A stretch of DNA of 64,000 nucleotides from Chengkuizengella sp. SCS-71B (GTDB lineage: Bacteria > Bacillota > Bacilli > Paenibacillales > KCTC-33759). Below the pieces are notes generated by a model. That model was not told where the DNA came from. It searched no databases and saw only the letters and a program-made list of their open reading frames with translations. Of this stretch, positions 54,731-64,000 are shown in pieces. Made by a program: the position numbers and the translations under genes. The DNA is taken from positions 3,270,501 through 3,334,500 of the forward strand of contig NZ_JAZHSH010000001.1 in assembly GCF_040100845.1 (NCBI RefSeq). Direction: 5' to 3'. Each line of letters starts with the position of its first letter. Position 1 is the stretch's first letter.

Positions 54731-55450
54731 ATGGATCATTTAACTCTAAACTGTAAATCCTCAGGTCAAATATCTTTATTTTTATCTGATGAAAATGTCG
54801 ATAGATTAAAAAGTGTAATGTACTCCCATCATTTTTTACAACAACAATATTTGTTTCGTGAGGGAGAACCAGCCAGGAAATTATTTTATGTAAATGAAGG
54901 TCAAGTAAAAATATACAAACTAACAGATGATGGCAAGGAACTCATTTTGTATATCTTACAAGAGGGAGATATGTTTTGTGAGTTTGGCGGACTTGGTGAT
55001 TTGAATTTCAGCTATTCAGCTCAAGCATTAACAAATTGTAATATTGGGATGATTGAACATAGTGATTTGGAAATGATCATATATCAGCATGGAGATTTCG
55101 CTGTAGAATTTCTGAAGTGGATGAGTTTATGGCATCGTAAAACAGAATCTAAGTTTCGAGACTTATTATTATTTGGAAAAGGTGGAGCCTTAGCCTCTAC
55201 ATTAATACGACTTAGTAATTCCTATGGAAGGTTAACTGAAGATGGAATCGTATTAGATGTTAAGTTGACGAATACCGATATAGCGAATTTAATTGGTACA
55301 ACAAGAGAAAGTGTAAATAGACTTTTAAACAAACATAAAGACGATGGAATCATCAGCATGAAAAATGGAACCATTACCATCCACAAACTAAATGATTTAA
55401 GAGCCATCGTCTCTTGTCCTGACTGCCCTATTGAAATCTGTCGAATTTAA
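54731..55450 (+). CDS. fnr: Fnr anaerobic transcription regulator (Bacillus type)
   Basis: 239 residues in the Crp/Fnr family: cyclic-nucleotide-like beta-roll (about 20-130), long helix, then a winged helix with recognition helix TTRESVNRLLNKH. The iron-sulfur ligands are at the C-terminus (Cys229, Cys232, Cys237; CPDCPIEIC). B. subtilis Fnr also has C-terminal ligands, unlike E. coli. An Asp in FRDLLLFGK is in the place of its fourth ligand. It is convergent with pflA, and the adhE-pflB-pflA operon carries an Fnr box. Confidence 0.9.
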   Translation: MDHLTLNCKSSGQISLFLSDENVDRLKSVMYSHHFLQQQYLFREGEPARKLFYVNEGQVKIYKLTDDGKELILYILQEGDMFCEFGGLGDLNFSYSAQALTNCNIGMIEHSDLEMIIYQHGDFAVEFLKWMSLWHRKTESKFRDLLLFGKGGALASTLIRLSNSYGRLTEDGIVLDVKLTNTDIANLIGTTRESVNRLLNKHKDDGIISMKNGTITIHKLNDLRAIVSCPDCPIEICRI

Positions 55451-55451
55451 T

Positions 55452-56201
55452 TTATATTTTAGAGAGAGAAACCTCCGCCATTCCTTTGTCAACTATTTGG
55501 ATCGCTCTTTTCAATTCTTGATCAGATGGCGTTCTAACTCCCTCTAATGGATATGAAAAACCTAGTTGCTGCCATTTAAATACACCCATTCTGTGATAAG
55601 GGAGAATCTCCACTTTCTCTACATTTTTTAACTTGCCAATAAAATCACCAAGAGCATATAAATCATTATAATCATCAGTAATTCCTGGAATCAGTACATG
55701 TCTTATCCACATTTTTTTATGGTTGTCCGAAGCGTATTGTATCAGCTTCAATATCCTTTCATTTGACTGACCAGTCAACTTTCTATGTTTTTCATCGTCC
55801 ATGTGTTTAATATCTATTAAAAGCAAATCAGTTACTTTTAACAAATCTTCAATTTTTTTAGGATCATTAAAACCCGAGGTATCCAAAGCAGTATGAAGAT
55901 CCCAGCGTTGTTTACAACCTTTCAACAACTCTTTAACAAATAGGGGTTGTAAAGTCGGTTCTCCACCGGTAACCGTGATACCTCCTTTTGAACTTTTATA
56001 ATAATGAATATAAGGTTCTATCTCTAATAATATATCCTCAACTTTCCTTAAATCCCCTTTGTTTCTATCCCATGTATCACGATTATGACAGTATTGGCAT
56101 TGAAGCGCACAGCCTTGCATGAAAAGCACGAATCGTATGCCAGGACCATCTACGGTTCCAAATGTATCTAATGAGTGTATGCGACCCATCGTGCTCATCA
56201 T
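55452..56201 (-). CDS. pflA: Pyruvate formate-lyase activating enzyme
   Basis: Radical-SAM enzyme that installs the glycyl radical on PflB. 249 residues with the cluster motif CALQCQYC (Cys-x3-Cys-x2-Cys) near residue 31, GGITVTGGEPTLQ and the VDGPGIRFV start. Last gene of adhE-pflB-pflA, 29 bp after pflB. Its stop is one base from the fnr stop. Confidence 0.95.
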   Translation of the reverse strand: MMSTMGRIHSLDTFGTVDGPGIRFVLFMQGCALQCQYCHNRDTWDRNKGDLRKVEDILLEIEPYIHYYKSSKGGITVTGGEPTLQPLFVKELLKGCKQRWDLHTALDTSGFNDPKKIEDLLKVTDLLLIDIKHMDDEKHRKLTGQSNERILKLIQYASDNHKKMWIRHVLIPGITDDYNDLYALGDFIGKLKNVEKVEILPYHRMGVFKWQQLGFSYPLEGVRTPSDQELKRAIQIVDKGMAEVSLSKI

Positions 56202-56230
56202 CTCTCATCCTTCCTAGGGGTTAAATACTT

Positions 56231-58501
56231 TTATACTGATCCGTGGAACGTTCTGTTTATAACATCTAACTGCTGTTCCCTTGTCAACTTCACAAAGTTT
56301 ACAGCATATCCAGAAACTCTTATTGTTAGTTGTGGATATTTTTCAGGGTGCTCCATCGCATCGATTAACTGTTGTCGATCAAAAACATTTACATTTAAAT
56401 GGTGCGCTCCCTGTTTCATATATCCATCTAATAATGCATGTAGGTTCTGTTTTCGAATTGTCTCTTCCTTACCTAAAGCTTTTGGAATAATTGAAAACGT
56501 ATTTGAAATTCCATCTAAGCTGTATTCATAAGGCAGTTTAGCCACAGAGTTTAAAGAAGCTAATGCACCTTTTGTATCTCTACCATGCATAGGGTTTGCA
56601 CCTGGTGCAAACGGTTCTCCAGCTTTTCGTCCATCAGGTGTAGTGCCTGTTTTTTTACCATACACTACATTAGAAGTAATGGTTAATATAGACATCGTAG
56701 GAATCGCTTCACGATAAGTTTGATGTTTATTTAATTTTTTCATGAAAGTTTCAACAAGTGAGATAGCAATGGAGTCTACACGGTTATCGTTATTTCCATA
56801 TTTAGGAAAGTCTCCTTCGATTTCAAAATCAACTGCAATTCCTTTTTCATTACGAATTGGCTTTACTTTACCATATTTTATTGCACTTAATGAATCGGTC
56901 ACAACAGATAAACCAGCAATTCCAGCTGCCATTGTTCTTATAATTTCACGATCATGTAAAGCCATTTCGATGCGTTCATAGCTGTATTTATCATGCATAT
57001 AATGAATAACGTTTAATGTATTCATATATAATTTTGCCAACCATTCTAACATGACATCGAATTTTTTCATAACCTCATCATAATCTAAAACCTCAGAAGT
57101 AATGGGCGTATATTCTGGTCCTATCTGAACACCTAATTTTTCATCAACTCCACCGTTGATTGCATATAACAAACATTTTGCAAGATTTGCTCTTGCTCCA
57201 AAAAATTGCATTTGTTTACCGATACGCATCGCAGAAACACAGCAAGCAATTCCATAATCATCACCATAGTGAGGGCTCATCACATCATCATTTTCATATT
57301 GGATGGAACTTGTATGAATCGAAACTTTTGCACAATAGTTCTTAAAATTCTCTGGAAGTTTTTCTGACCATAAAACGGTTAGATTTGGCTCAGGTGCTGG
57401 ACCTAAATTATACAAAGTATGAAGGAAGCGATAAGAGTTTTTCGTTACTCTTGTTTTTCCATCAAGTGCCATTCCACCAATAGATTCAGTAACCCAAGTC
57501 GGGTCTCCACTAAACAATTCATTATATTCTGGTGTCCTTAAGAATTTCACTATACGTAACTTCATGATAAAATGATCAACTAATTCTTGAGCTTCTATTT
57601 CAGTAAGAGTACCTTCTTGTAAATCTCTTTCAATATAAATATCTAAGAAGCTGGATACACGACCTAAACTCATCGCAGCTCCATTTTGTTCCTTTATTGC
57701 AGCTAGATATGCAAAATATAACCACTGAATCGCTTCTTTTGCATTTTTTGCAGGTAAGGAAATTTCATGCCTATAACATTCTGCCATTTGTTTCAATTCG
57801 TGTAAGCTACGAATTTGTTCATTTAACTCTTCACGATCTCTTATGACTTCCTCATTTATTACATCCAATTCTAAATGAAACAACTCTTCTTTTTTTTGTT
57901 CAATGAGTTTATCTACACCATATAACGCTACTCTCCGATAATCACCAATGATTCTTCCTCTTCCGTATGCGTCTGGTAACCCCGTAATTATCCCTGCTTT
58001 TCTAGCTTTCCTCATTTCCGTTGTATACGCATCAAAAACACCTTGGTTATGCGTTTTACGAATATCTGTGAATAAATTAAAGATTTCATCTGGTAATTTG
58101 AAACCATATGCTTCACATGCGTCTTTAACCATACGCACTCCACCAAAAGGTTGAATTGAACGTTTGAAAGGTTCATCAGTTTGTAAACCTACAATCTTCT
58201 CTTTTGACTGATCAAGATAACCAGGTCCATGAGAAGTAATGGTAGAAGGGGTATTTACATCAACATCCAATACCCCACCATTTTCAAGCTCTTTTCTAGT
58301 TAAACCACTGATAATGTCCCATAATGCTTTTGTATCCTCAGTAGGATCTGCTAGAAATTGCTCGTCACCTTCATAGGGAGTAATGTTTAAATCAATAAAG
58401 TTTTTAACATCAATTTTTTTATCCCATTTTCCAGTTTGAAAACCTCTCCAACAATCTAACTGTGTATCTGTCTGTTTTAATTCTTTTTCAGCCATAGACA
58501 T
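56231..58501 (-). CDS. pflB: Formate acetyltransferase (pyruvate formate-lyase)
   Basis: Splits pyruvate to acetyl-CoA and formate during fermentation. 756 residues from ATG 58501 (GGAGGTG upstream). The catalytic cysteine pair is in IACCVSAMR near residue 417 and the radical glycine in [10 protein letters not shown] about 22 residues from the end. It follows adhE by 31 bp, so pyruvate can be cleaved and acetyl-CoA reduced from one transcript. Confidence 0.96.
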   Translation of the reverse strand: MSMAEKELKQTDTQLDCWRGFQTGKWDKKIDVKNFIDLNITPYEGDEQFLADPTEDTKALWDIISGLTRKELENGGVLDVDVNTPSTITSHGPGYLDQSKEKIVGLQTDEPFKRSIQPFGGVRMVKDACEAYGFKLPDEIFNLFTDIRKTHNQGVFDAYTTEMRKARKAGIITGLPDAYGRGRIIGDYRRVALYGVDKLIEQKKEELFHLELDVINEEVIRDREELNEQIRSLHELKQMAECYRHEISLPAKNAKEAIQWLYFAYLAAIKEQNGAAMSLGRVSSFLDIYIERDLQEGTLTEIEAQELVDHFIMKLRIVKFLRTPEYNELFSGDPTWVTESIGGMALDGKTRVTKNSYRFLHTLYNLGPAPEPNLTVLWSEKLPENFKNYCAKVSIHTSSIQYENDDVMSPHYGDDYGIACCVSAMRIGKQMQFFGARANLAKCLLYAINGGVDEKLGVQIGPEYTPITSEVLDYDEVMKKFDVMLEWLAKLYMNTLNVIHYMHDKYSYERIEMALHDREIIRTMAAGIAGLSVVTDSLSAIKYGKVKPIRNEKGIAVDFEIEGDFPKYGNNDNRVDSIAISLVETFMKKLNKHQTYREAIPTMSILTITSNVVYGKKTGTTPDGRKAGEPFAPGANPMHGRDTKGALASLNSVAKLPYEYSLDGISNTFSIIPKALGKEETIRKQNLHALLDGYMKQGAHHLNVNVFDRQQLIDAMEHPEKYPQLTIRVSGYAVNFVKLTREQQLDVINRTFHGSV

Positions 58502-58532
58502 GAAAAACACCTCCTATAATATATTTAAGACC

Positions 58533-61142
58533 TTATTCAAACTTTCCATAATATGCTTTTCTATATATTTCAGCTAATTCAGTAACTAATGGCATTTTGG
58601 GATTCGCAGTTGTACATTGATCTTCAAAAGCACGATCAGCTAGATAGTTTGCTTTTGCTTCAAATTCAGTAGGATTCACATTCACATCTTTAAATTTCTC
58701 TGGTATATTTAATGTTTTATTCAGCTTGCGAATCGCTTCAATTAAGCTATTTACTCCTTCTTCCGTTGTATTTGCTGGCAGCCCTAACGTTCTTGCAATT
58801 TCAGCATATCTTTCATCTGCAACATAATGATCATATTTAGGAAATGATGCAAACTTTGTTGGTTTCGTAGCATTATATCTAATAACATGAGGTAGTAAAA
58901 TTGCATTTGTTCTACCATGTGCCGTATGGAACTCACCACCCCACTTATGTGCTAAACTATGATTAATTCCTAAGAAAGCATTTGCAAAGGCCATACCAGC
59001 AATAGTTGAAGCGTTATGCATTTTTTCTCTAGATAATGCGTCTCCCACATTATAAGAATTTTCAAGATGCTCAAATACGAGCTGTATTGCTTTCATTGCC
59101 AATCCATCTGTATAATCATTTGCCATTACAGATACGTAAGCTTCAATTGCATGCGTTAAAACATCCATACCAGTATCTGCAACTGCGGTTTTAGGTAAGC
59201 TTAACACGTAATCTGGATCTATGATTGCAATATCGGGAGTTAATTCATAATCCGCTAATGGATATTTTGTATTCCCTTGATCTTTATCTGTGATAACAGC
59301 AAATGAAGTTACTTCAGAACCTGTTCCAGACGTTGTTGGAATCCCTACAAATTTTGCTTTTTTACCTAGACGCGGATATTTGTAAACTCTTTTTCTAATA
59401 TCTAAGAATTTTTGTTTTAAAGAGTTAAAGTTTGTATCTGGATATTCATAAAATAACCACATTGCTTTAGCTGCATCCATTGGAGAGCCGCCACCAAGTG
59501 CGATAATACAGTCTGGTTTGAAGCTATTCATCATCGCTGTACCTCGTTCTACTGTGTCTACAGATGGATCAGGTTCAACATCTGAGAACACCTCAATGTG
59601 AACAGGCATTTGTCTTTTTCGTAAATAATATTCTACCTTTTCAACGTATCCAAGCTTCACCATCATTTCATCTGTAACAACCATGACTCTTGTGATATCA
59701 GGCATTTTAGCTAAATATTGCGTAGCACCTTTTTCAAAATAAATTTTGTTTGGTACTTTGAACCATTGCATATTTACTGTTCTATGTGCCACTCTTTTAA
59801 CATTGATTAAGTTCACTGCAGAAACATTAGATGTTGTACTGTTATTACCATAACTTCCACAACCAAGAGTTAATGATGGAAGATTAGTATTGTATATATC
59901 TCCAATTGCTCCATGTGTAGATGGTGAATTGACGATGACACGACCTGTTTGTAATACTGCAGAGAATTCATTAATAACATCTTGATCTCCAGAATGGATA
60001 ACAGAAGAGTGACCCATACCTCCATAAGCAACTACTTCTGCTGCACGTTGAATCCCTTCTTTAGCATTCTGCACTTTATAACAAGCTAACACCGGACTTA
60101 ACTTTTCAGCTGACAATGGATACTTATCACCGACACCGTCTAATTCAGCAACTAAAACTTTTGTATCCTTAGGAACTTTCAACCCTGCCATGTCTGCAAT
60201 CTTGTATGCAGATTGACCTACAATTACAGCATTAACTGCACATTTCTCAGAGTTTATTACTAATTTTGATACTTTTGCAATTTCTTCTTCATTTAAAAAA
60301 TAACAGCCCATCTCCTTCATAAATGTAGTCGTTTCTTGATAAATGGATTCTTCAATTATCACAGCTTGCTCAGAAGCACAAATCATGCCATTATCAAAAG
60401 ATTTAGAAAGAATTAAATCTGTCACCGCCTGTTTGATATTTGCTGTTTTTTCAATGAAACAAGGAACATTACCAGGTCCAACACCGAGGGCAGGTTTTCC
60501 AGTACTATATGCTGCTTTAACCATTGCGGATCCGCCAGTGGCTAAAACTAACGCCACATCAGGATGATTCATTAATAATCCAGTTGCTTCAAGTGAAGGA
60601 TTATCAATCCATTGAATACAATGTTCAGGTGCACCTGCTTGTATTGCTGCTTTTAGAATTGTTTTTGCTGCCTCTCTGCTACATCTTTGTGCAGATGGAT
60701 GGAAAGCAAATATAATAGGATTTCTTGTTTTAATTGAAATTAATGATTTAAACATCGTTGTTGAAGTTGGATTAGTAACAGGTGTAACGCCTGCGATAAT
60801 CCCTACAGGTTCAGCCACCTTCTGAAAATTTTCATAAGCATTTTCTTCAATTACACCTACCGTTTTGTCATATTTAATACTGTGATATATATATTCAGTA
60901 GCAAAAATATTTTTGGTGATTTTATCCTCATAAACCCCTCTACCTGTTTCTTGAACAGCCAGTTTTGCTAACTCCATATGCCGATCTAATCCTGCTAATG
61001 CCATTTGTTGAACAATATTATCCACTTGTTCTTGGTTAAGTTCTAAAAATTCTTTTTGTGATTTTTTAGCGCGTTGTACTAATAAATCAACTTCTTTTTT
61101 TGCTGAATCTTGCTCTTGAATTTTCTTCTCTTTCATAGCCAT
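58533..61142 (-). CDS. adhE: Bifunctional acetaldehyde-CoA / alcohol dehydrogenase
   Basis: Reduces acetyl-CoA to ethanol through acetaldehyde. 869 residues from ATG 61142 (AAGGAG upstream). The N-terminal aldehyde dehydrogenase has the catalytic Cys in NGMICASEQA and the NAD loop GGSAMVKAAY. The C-terminal iron alcohol dehydrogenase, from about residue 450, has GGGSPMDAAK and the metal-binding NHSLAHKWGGEFHTAHG. It heads the operon under an Fnr box. Confidence 0.96.
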   Translation of the reverse strand: MAMKEKKIQEQDSAKKEVDLLVQRAKKSQKEFLELNQEQVDNIVQQMALAGLDRHMELAKLAVQETGRGVYEDKITKNIFATEYIYHSIKYDKTVGVIEENAYENFQKVAEPVGIIAGVTPVTNPTSTTMFKSLISIKTRNPIIFAFHPSAQRCSREAAKTILKAAIQAGAPEHCIQWIDNPSLEATGLLMNHPDVALVLATGGSAMVKAAYSTGKPALGVGPGNVPCFIEKTANIKQAVTDLILSKSFDNGMICASEQAVIIEESIYQETTTFMKEMGCYFLNEEEIAKVSKLVINSEKCAVNAVIVGQSAYKIADMAGLKVPKDTKVLVAELDGVGDKYPLSAEKLSPVLACYKVQNAKEGIQRAAEVVAYGGMGHSSVIHSGDQDVINEFSAVLQTGRVIVNSPSTHGAIGDIYNTNLPSLTLGCGSYGNNSTTSNVSAVNLINVKRVAHRTVNMQWFKVPNKIYFEKGATQYLAKMPDITRVMVVTDEMMVKLGYVEKVEYYLRKRQMPVHIEVFSDVEPDPSVDTVERGTAMMNSFKPDCIIALGGGSPMDAAKAMWLFYEYPDTNFNSLKQKFLDIRKRVYKYPRLGKKAKFVGIPTTSGTGSEVTSFAVITDKDQGNTKYPLADYELTPDIAIIDPDYVLSLPKTAVADTGMDVLTHAIEAYVSVMANDYTDGLAMKAIQLVFEHLENSYNVGDALSREKMHNASTIAGMAFANAFLGINHSLAHKWGGEFHTAHGRTNAILLPHVIRYNATKPTKFASFPKYDHYVADERYAEIARTLGLPANTTEEGVNSLIEAIRKLNKTLNIPEKFKDVNVNPTEFEAKANYLADRAFEDQCTTANPKMPLVTELAEIYRKAYYGKFE

Positions 61143-61192
61143 GAGTACCACTCCTTCTCTAATTATTTCGCTTAACTTGTGTTTATAATTAA

Positions 61193-61198
61193 ATTATA
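61193..61198 (-). promoter_or_regulatory. -10 element of the adhE operon
   Basis: TATAAT on the minus strand. The start of transcription should be near 61186, which puts the Fnr box centre at about -41.5. Confidence 0.6.
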
Positions 61199-61219
61199 AA
61201 ATTAAGGGTTTTGTAAGGC

Positions 61220-61235
61220 TGTGACTTTTATCACA
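61220..61235. promoter_or_regulatory. Fnr box of adhE-pflB-pflA
   Basis: TGTGACTTTTATCACA matches TGTGA-N6-TCACA perfectly. Its spacing from the -10 is that of a class II activated promoter, and fnr lies at the other end of the operon. Confidence 0.85.
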
Positions 61236-61275
61236 AATGGACTTTTTTTGTGATGAAAACTCATTTACAAATAAA

Positions 61276-61321
61276 AAACCTCCAACATCATTTCAATAAA
61301 AAATGAAATGATTGGAGGTTT
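61276..61321 (-). terminator. glpD terminator
   Basis: A 19-bp stem (AAACCTCCAA-c-ATCATTTCA / TGAAATGATTGGAGGTTT) lies 26 bp past the glpD stop with an AT-rich tail. Confidence 0.85.
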
Positions 61322-61346
61322 GTTTATTCTTAGCCTTAGTGTTTGT

Positions 61347-63017
61347 TTAACTTGTTTGAGGAAACTGAGCAGCATGCAACTGGCTTTCTAACTCTTTAAT
61401 ATGTTGAAACTTTTGTTCAGAAGACCAATTAAAAATGGAAGCCATATATTCGATTACGGGTTTTTTCCATTTTAGTACCCAATCAATATCAAAAAATAAC
61501 GCTCCTTTTCTTCTAATAAAAAAATCAACAGGTTTTGCAACCATCTCATATTGAATACCATATAAGACCTGTACAAATACATGCAACGGTAATTTAAAAT
61601 CATATTGATATTGACTCTTATATTGTTCTGTCAATTTAAATAAACTATCTACATTAGAACCATACAAACGAACGAGATGTTCTCCTTCTGTTTTTGTAAA
61701 TCCATATTTCAGCGATTCCTTTTCTTTCTCATTTATAAATGATGTTAGGTGTATTGCTCCCCCCACATCTCCACCAGAGATGGGTAAATGTTTGGTTTTG
61801 CATTTCAAGAAAGTTCTCTTTTCTTCATCGAGAAAATATTTAGCAACGATATTAACAACTGTTTCAGCCATTTTCCGATAACCTGTTAATTTCCCTCCAG
61901 CTATAGTGATTAATCCTGATTTAGATTGCCATATCTCATCTTTACGGGATATCTCAGAAGGATTTTTTCCGTCTTCATAAATCAAAGGTCTTATACCTGC
62001 CCAACTAGATTCGATATCTTTTTCTGATAACTTGACCTCAGGAAACATATAATGAATAACGTCTATAATGTAATCTCTGTCCTCTACAGTCAATTGAGGA
62101 TTTGATATATCCCCCGAATATATTGTATCTGTAGTACCTACATAAGTTTTTCGATCTCTAGGAATAGCAAATACCATTCGACCGTCTGCTGTATCAAAAT
62201 AAATGGGTTGTTTTAAAGGGAAAATCTTTTGATCAATAACCAAATGTGCTCCTTTCGATAAAAGCAATTTTTTATGATCTACAGATTTATCCTTTGTACG
62301 AATATCGTCTACCCATGGACCTGTTGCATTAATGACTTTTTTAGCATAAATTTTATACACTTTTCCTGAATCAGTCTCACGGACCTTTGCACCTGTCACT
62401 TTTCCGTTTTCATCATAAATCAGATCATCAACTTTAGTGTAGTTAACTGCATTTGCATCATGTTTAACTGCTTCTTTAATTACCTCAATCGTTAATCTTG
62501 CATCATCAGTGCGATATTCAACATAATACCCACCACCTTTTAGTCCCTTTTTTTTAATTAAAGGTTCCTTTTCCAATGTTTCTTGATAAGATAACATTCT
62601 CCTTCTTTCTGATTTTTTCACCTTTGCTAAAAAATCATATACTTTTAATCCTATTGAAGTACTGAACTTTCCAAAAGTACCGCCTTTATAAATCGGTAAC
62701 AACATCCATTGTGGAGTTGTGACATGAGGTCCATTCTCATATACAATCGCTCGCTCCTTGCCAACTTCTCGAACAATACCAATTTCAAATTGTTTTAAAT
62801 AGCGTAGCCCACCATGAACCAGCTTTGTAGATCGACTAGATGTCCCAGCCCCAAAATCCTGCATTTCAATTAGTGCAGTTTTCATTCCCCTTGTTGCTGC
62901 ATCCAATGCAATTCCACAACCCGTAATTCCTCCACCTATAATAAGTACGTCCTGTGTTTCCTGACTCATTTCAATTAGTTTTTTATGTCTCTTCAAACTT
63001 GAAAATTGATTATCCAT
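61347..63017 (-). CDS. glpD: Aerobic glycerol-3-phosphate dehydrogenase
   Basis: Membrane-associated FAD enzyme that oxidises glycerol-3-phosphate to DHAP. Start at ATG 63017 is set by AGGAGGAG, giving 556 residues. The FAD motif ([17 protein letters not shown]) lies near residue 24. [22 protein letters not shown] and [11 protein letters not shown] are diagnostic. It is controlled by the leader terminator at 63045-63086 and the GlpP gene upstream. Confidence 0.96.
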   Translation of the reverse strand: MDNQFSSLKRHKKLIEMSQETQDVLIIGGGITGCGIALDAATRGMKTALIEMQDFGAGTSSRSTKLVHGGLRYLKQFEIGIVREVGKERAIVYENGPHVTTPQWMLLPIYKGGTFGKFSTSIGLKVYDFLAKVKKSERRRMLSYQETLEKEPLIKKKGLKGGGYYVEYRTDDARLTIEVIKEAVKHDANAVNYTKVDDLIYDENGKVTGAKVRETDSGKVYKIYAKKVINATGPWVDDIRTKDKSVDHKKLLLSKGAHLVIDQKIFPLKQPIYFDTADGRMVFAIPRDRKTYVGTTDTIYSGDISNPQLTVEDRDYIIDVIHYMFPEVKLSEKDIESSWAGIRPLIYEDGKNPSEISRKDEIWQSKSGLITIAGGKLTGYRKMAETVVNIVAKYFLDEEKRTFLKCKTKHLPISGGDVGGAIHLTSFINEKEKESLKYGFTKTEGEHLVRLYGSNVDSLFKLTEQYKSQYQYDFKLPLHVFVQVLYGIQYEMVAKPVDFFIRRKGALFFDIDWVLKWKKPVIEYMASIFNWSSEQKFQHIKELESQLHAAQFPQTS

Positions 63018-63044
63018 GTTTTCTCCTCCTAGAAAAAAAGAAAA

Positions 63045-63086
63045 AGACCACATACACTATGGGTTATCCATAATGTGATGTGGTCT
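63045..63086 (-). promoter_or_regulatory. Leader terminator of glpD (GlpP antitermination site)
   Basis: On the minus strand AGACCACAT...TATGG / CCATA...ATGTGGTCT folds into a strong hairpin followed by TTTTTCTTTTTTTC, then the glpD ribosome site. In B. subtilis GlpP with glycerol-3-phosphate prevents termination at the matching place. Confidence 0.85.
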
Positions 63087-63201
63087 CTCCGAATCTCCAA
63101 CCTATCTATTAACTTAAAACAATAATACCATATACTTTCAAATATTTAAATGCCTCTTGCTCTCTAGACAACTATTTCCAACCATAAATATTGTTTATTT
63201 A

Positions 63202-63777
63202 TTATTTTTCTTGTCCATAGTTTTTCCAAATTAATTTATCTGAAGTTGTGACAGCCACCGCACCCGCTGATAAAGCAGAGTCCACATCATCTATAGTTTT
63301 AATTAAACCACCTGCAAATACAGGAATGCCAGTTTTCTCGTTTACTTCTCGGATCATACGCGGAATAATTCCGGGTAAGACTTCAATGAAATCGGGTTTT
63401 ATAATTTCAATTAATGAATAACTTTTTTCAAGTGCATTTGTATCTAGTAAAAATAATCTTTGAATGGCAATTACACCTTTTTGTTTTGCTTTTGAAATCA
63501 CTTTTGATCTAGTAGATATTAATCCAGCAGGTTTAAATTCCTGACACAAATATTCAGCGGCATACTCATCATTTTTTAATCCTTGGATAAGGTCTGCATG
63601 CAAAAACATTTTTTTCTTATTTTGATATGCCAAACGATAAACATCCTTCAATCTTGAAATATGCATATCCAGAAAGACCCCATATTCATATGGACTTTTC
63701 ATCATTTGCTCAAAATCCTTCATCGTGCGAATAGCTGGTAATACCTTTTGACCTTGGATTGACAATTTCCTCACCAC
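63202..63777 (-). CDS. glpP: Glycerol operon antiterminator GlpP
   Basis: 191 residues, a small TIM-barrel-like RNA-binding protein: [33 protein letters not shown]-type, [20 protein letters not shown] and a final TSDKLIWK. It binds leader mRNA in the presence of glycerol-3-phosphate. The start is uncertain: GTG 63777, GTG 63774 and TTG 63765 are all in frame, and none has an ideal ribosome site. It lies directly upstream of its target glpD. Confidence 0.93.
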   Translation of the reverse strand: MVRKLSIQGQKVLPAIRTMKDFEQMMKSPYEYGVFLDMHISRLKDVYRLAYQNKKKMFLHADLIQGLKNDEYAAEYLCQEFKPAGLISTRSKVISKAKQKGVIAIQRLFLLDTNALEKSYSLIEIIKPDFIEVLPGIIPRMIREVNEKTGIPVFAGGLIKTIDDVDSALSAGAVAVTTSDKLIWKNYGQEK

Positions 63778-63917
63778 TTTATCTTCTTATGATTAAGAAC
63801 CTCAAACAATATATTCTATTTAATCAAATAAACACCTCTAAAATAAAATACAATTATGAACGTTTTTTAAAATTGATCCAAAATGAAATTTTATATAACT
63901 TCTTAAGATATAAAAAA

Positions 63918-63938
63918 ACCCGTCTAAAATAGACGAGT
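63918..63938 (-). terminator. Terminator of a leftward gene outside the window
   Basis: ACCCGTCTA / TAGACGAGT with minus-strand tail TTTTTTTATAT. It probably ends a gene beyond 64,000. The remaining 63,778-64,000 shows nothing else. Confidence 0.7.
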
Positions 63939-64000
63939 ACAAATCAATAATGATGAAGACAAATTACTTTACCGTAAAATTCTATTCATTAACTTAGTCC

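Overview
The window reads as chromosome from a low-GC, spore-forming member of the Bacillales. The heme, clp/lon, gerE/gerM and glp blocks are typical of that order. Three features lean towards a Paenibacillaceae-like genus: a fused uroporphyrinogen methyltransferase/synthase, the AT-rich composition, and a large set of unfamiliar cysteine-rich sporulation-type genes. The genus is a guess.

Left core (1-25,060). Tetrapyrrole genes run leftward: hemA, a HemX/CcsA-like membrane protein, a siroheme-type dehydrogenase, hemC, cobA-hemD fusion and hemB, followed by hemL, hemE, hemH and the 5' part of hemY. Then come speD with a structured leader, engB, lonA, lonB, ispG, clpX, clpP, tig and a YsoA-like protein, all leftward. 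modA and modB run rightward with no modC beside them. A tRNA-Arg(UCU) closes the block.

Accessory region (25,210-45,230). A 10.36-kb segment downstream of the tRNA lies between two 236-bp direct repeats. Each repeat carries a 20-bp copy of the tRNA 3' end, as expected of att sites. The segment holds five YVTN beta-propeller genes (8, 8, 8, 5 and 1 blades) alternating with copies of a Cys-rich gene that resembles the DUF3992 endospore-appendage (S-Ena) subunit. It also holds a small phage-type cluster (zinc ribbons, broken HNH nuclease), a truncated kelch/fibronectin-III gene and a truncated integrase. To its right is a dispersed family of six intact and three broken genes sharing the N-terminal motif MGxFD-x3-C[DN]CCVCPMQC. 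These are mixed with a GerPF-like gene, a YjcZ-like miniprotein, a LexA-type DNA-binding protein with an SOS-like box, an IS110 fragment and holin remnants. Twelve promoters here share one architecture: a CCARTCA-like element, exactly 16 bp, then CATAnnATA. That fits sigma-K-type late mother-cell expression. I infer a little-described spore-surface gene set that is being amplified and eroded.

Right core (45,347-64,000). This part contains an AsnO-like asparagine synthetase, rdgB, rph, gerM, a PgpA-like phosphatase, a methyltransferase, gerE, a YhcN/YlaJ-type lipoprotein and fabH behind a FapR-type operator. A Bacillus-type fnr faces the anaerobic operon adhE-pflB-pflA, which has a perfect Fnr box near -41.5. 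Last come glpD, with a GlpP-type leader terminator, and glpP.

All reading was by eye. Family names come from motif recognition and gene context, not from database searches.
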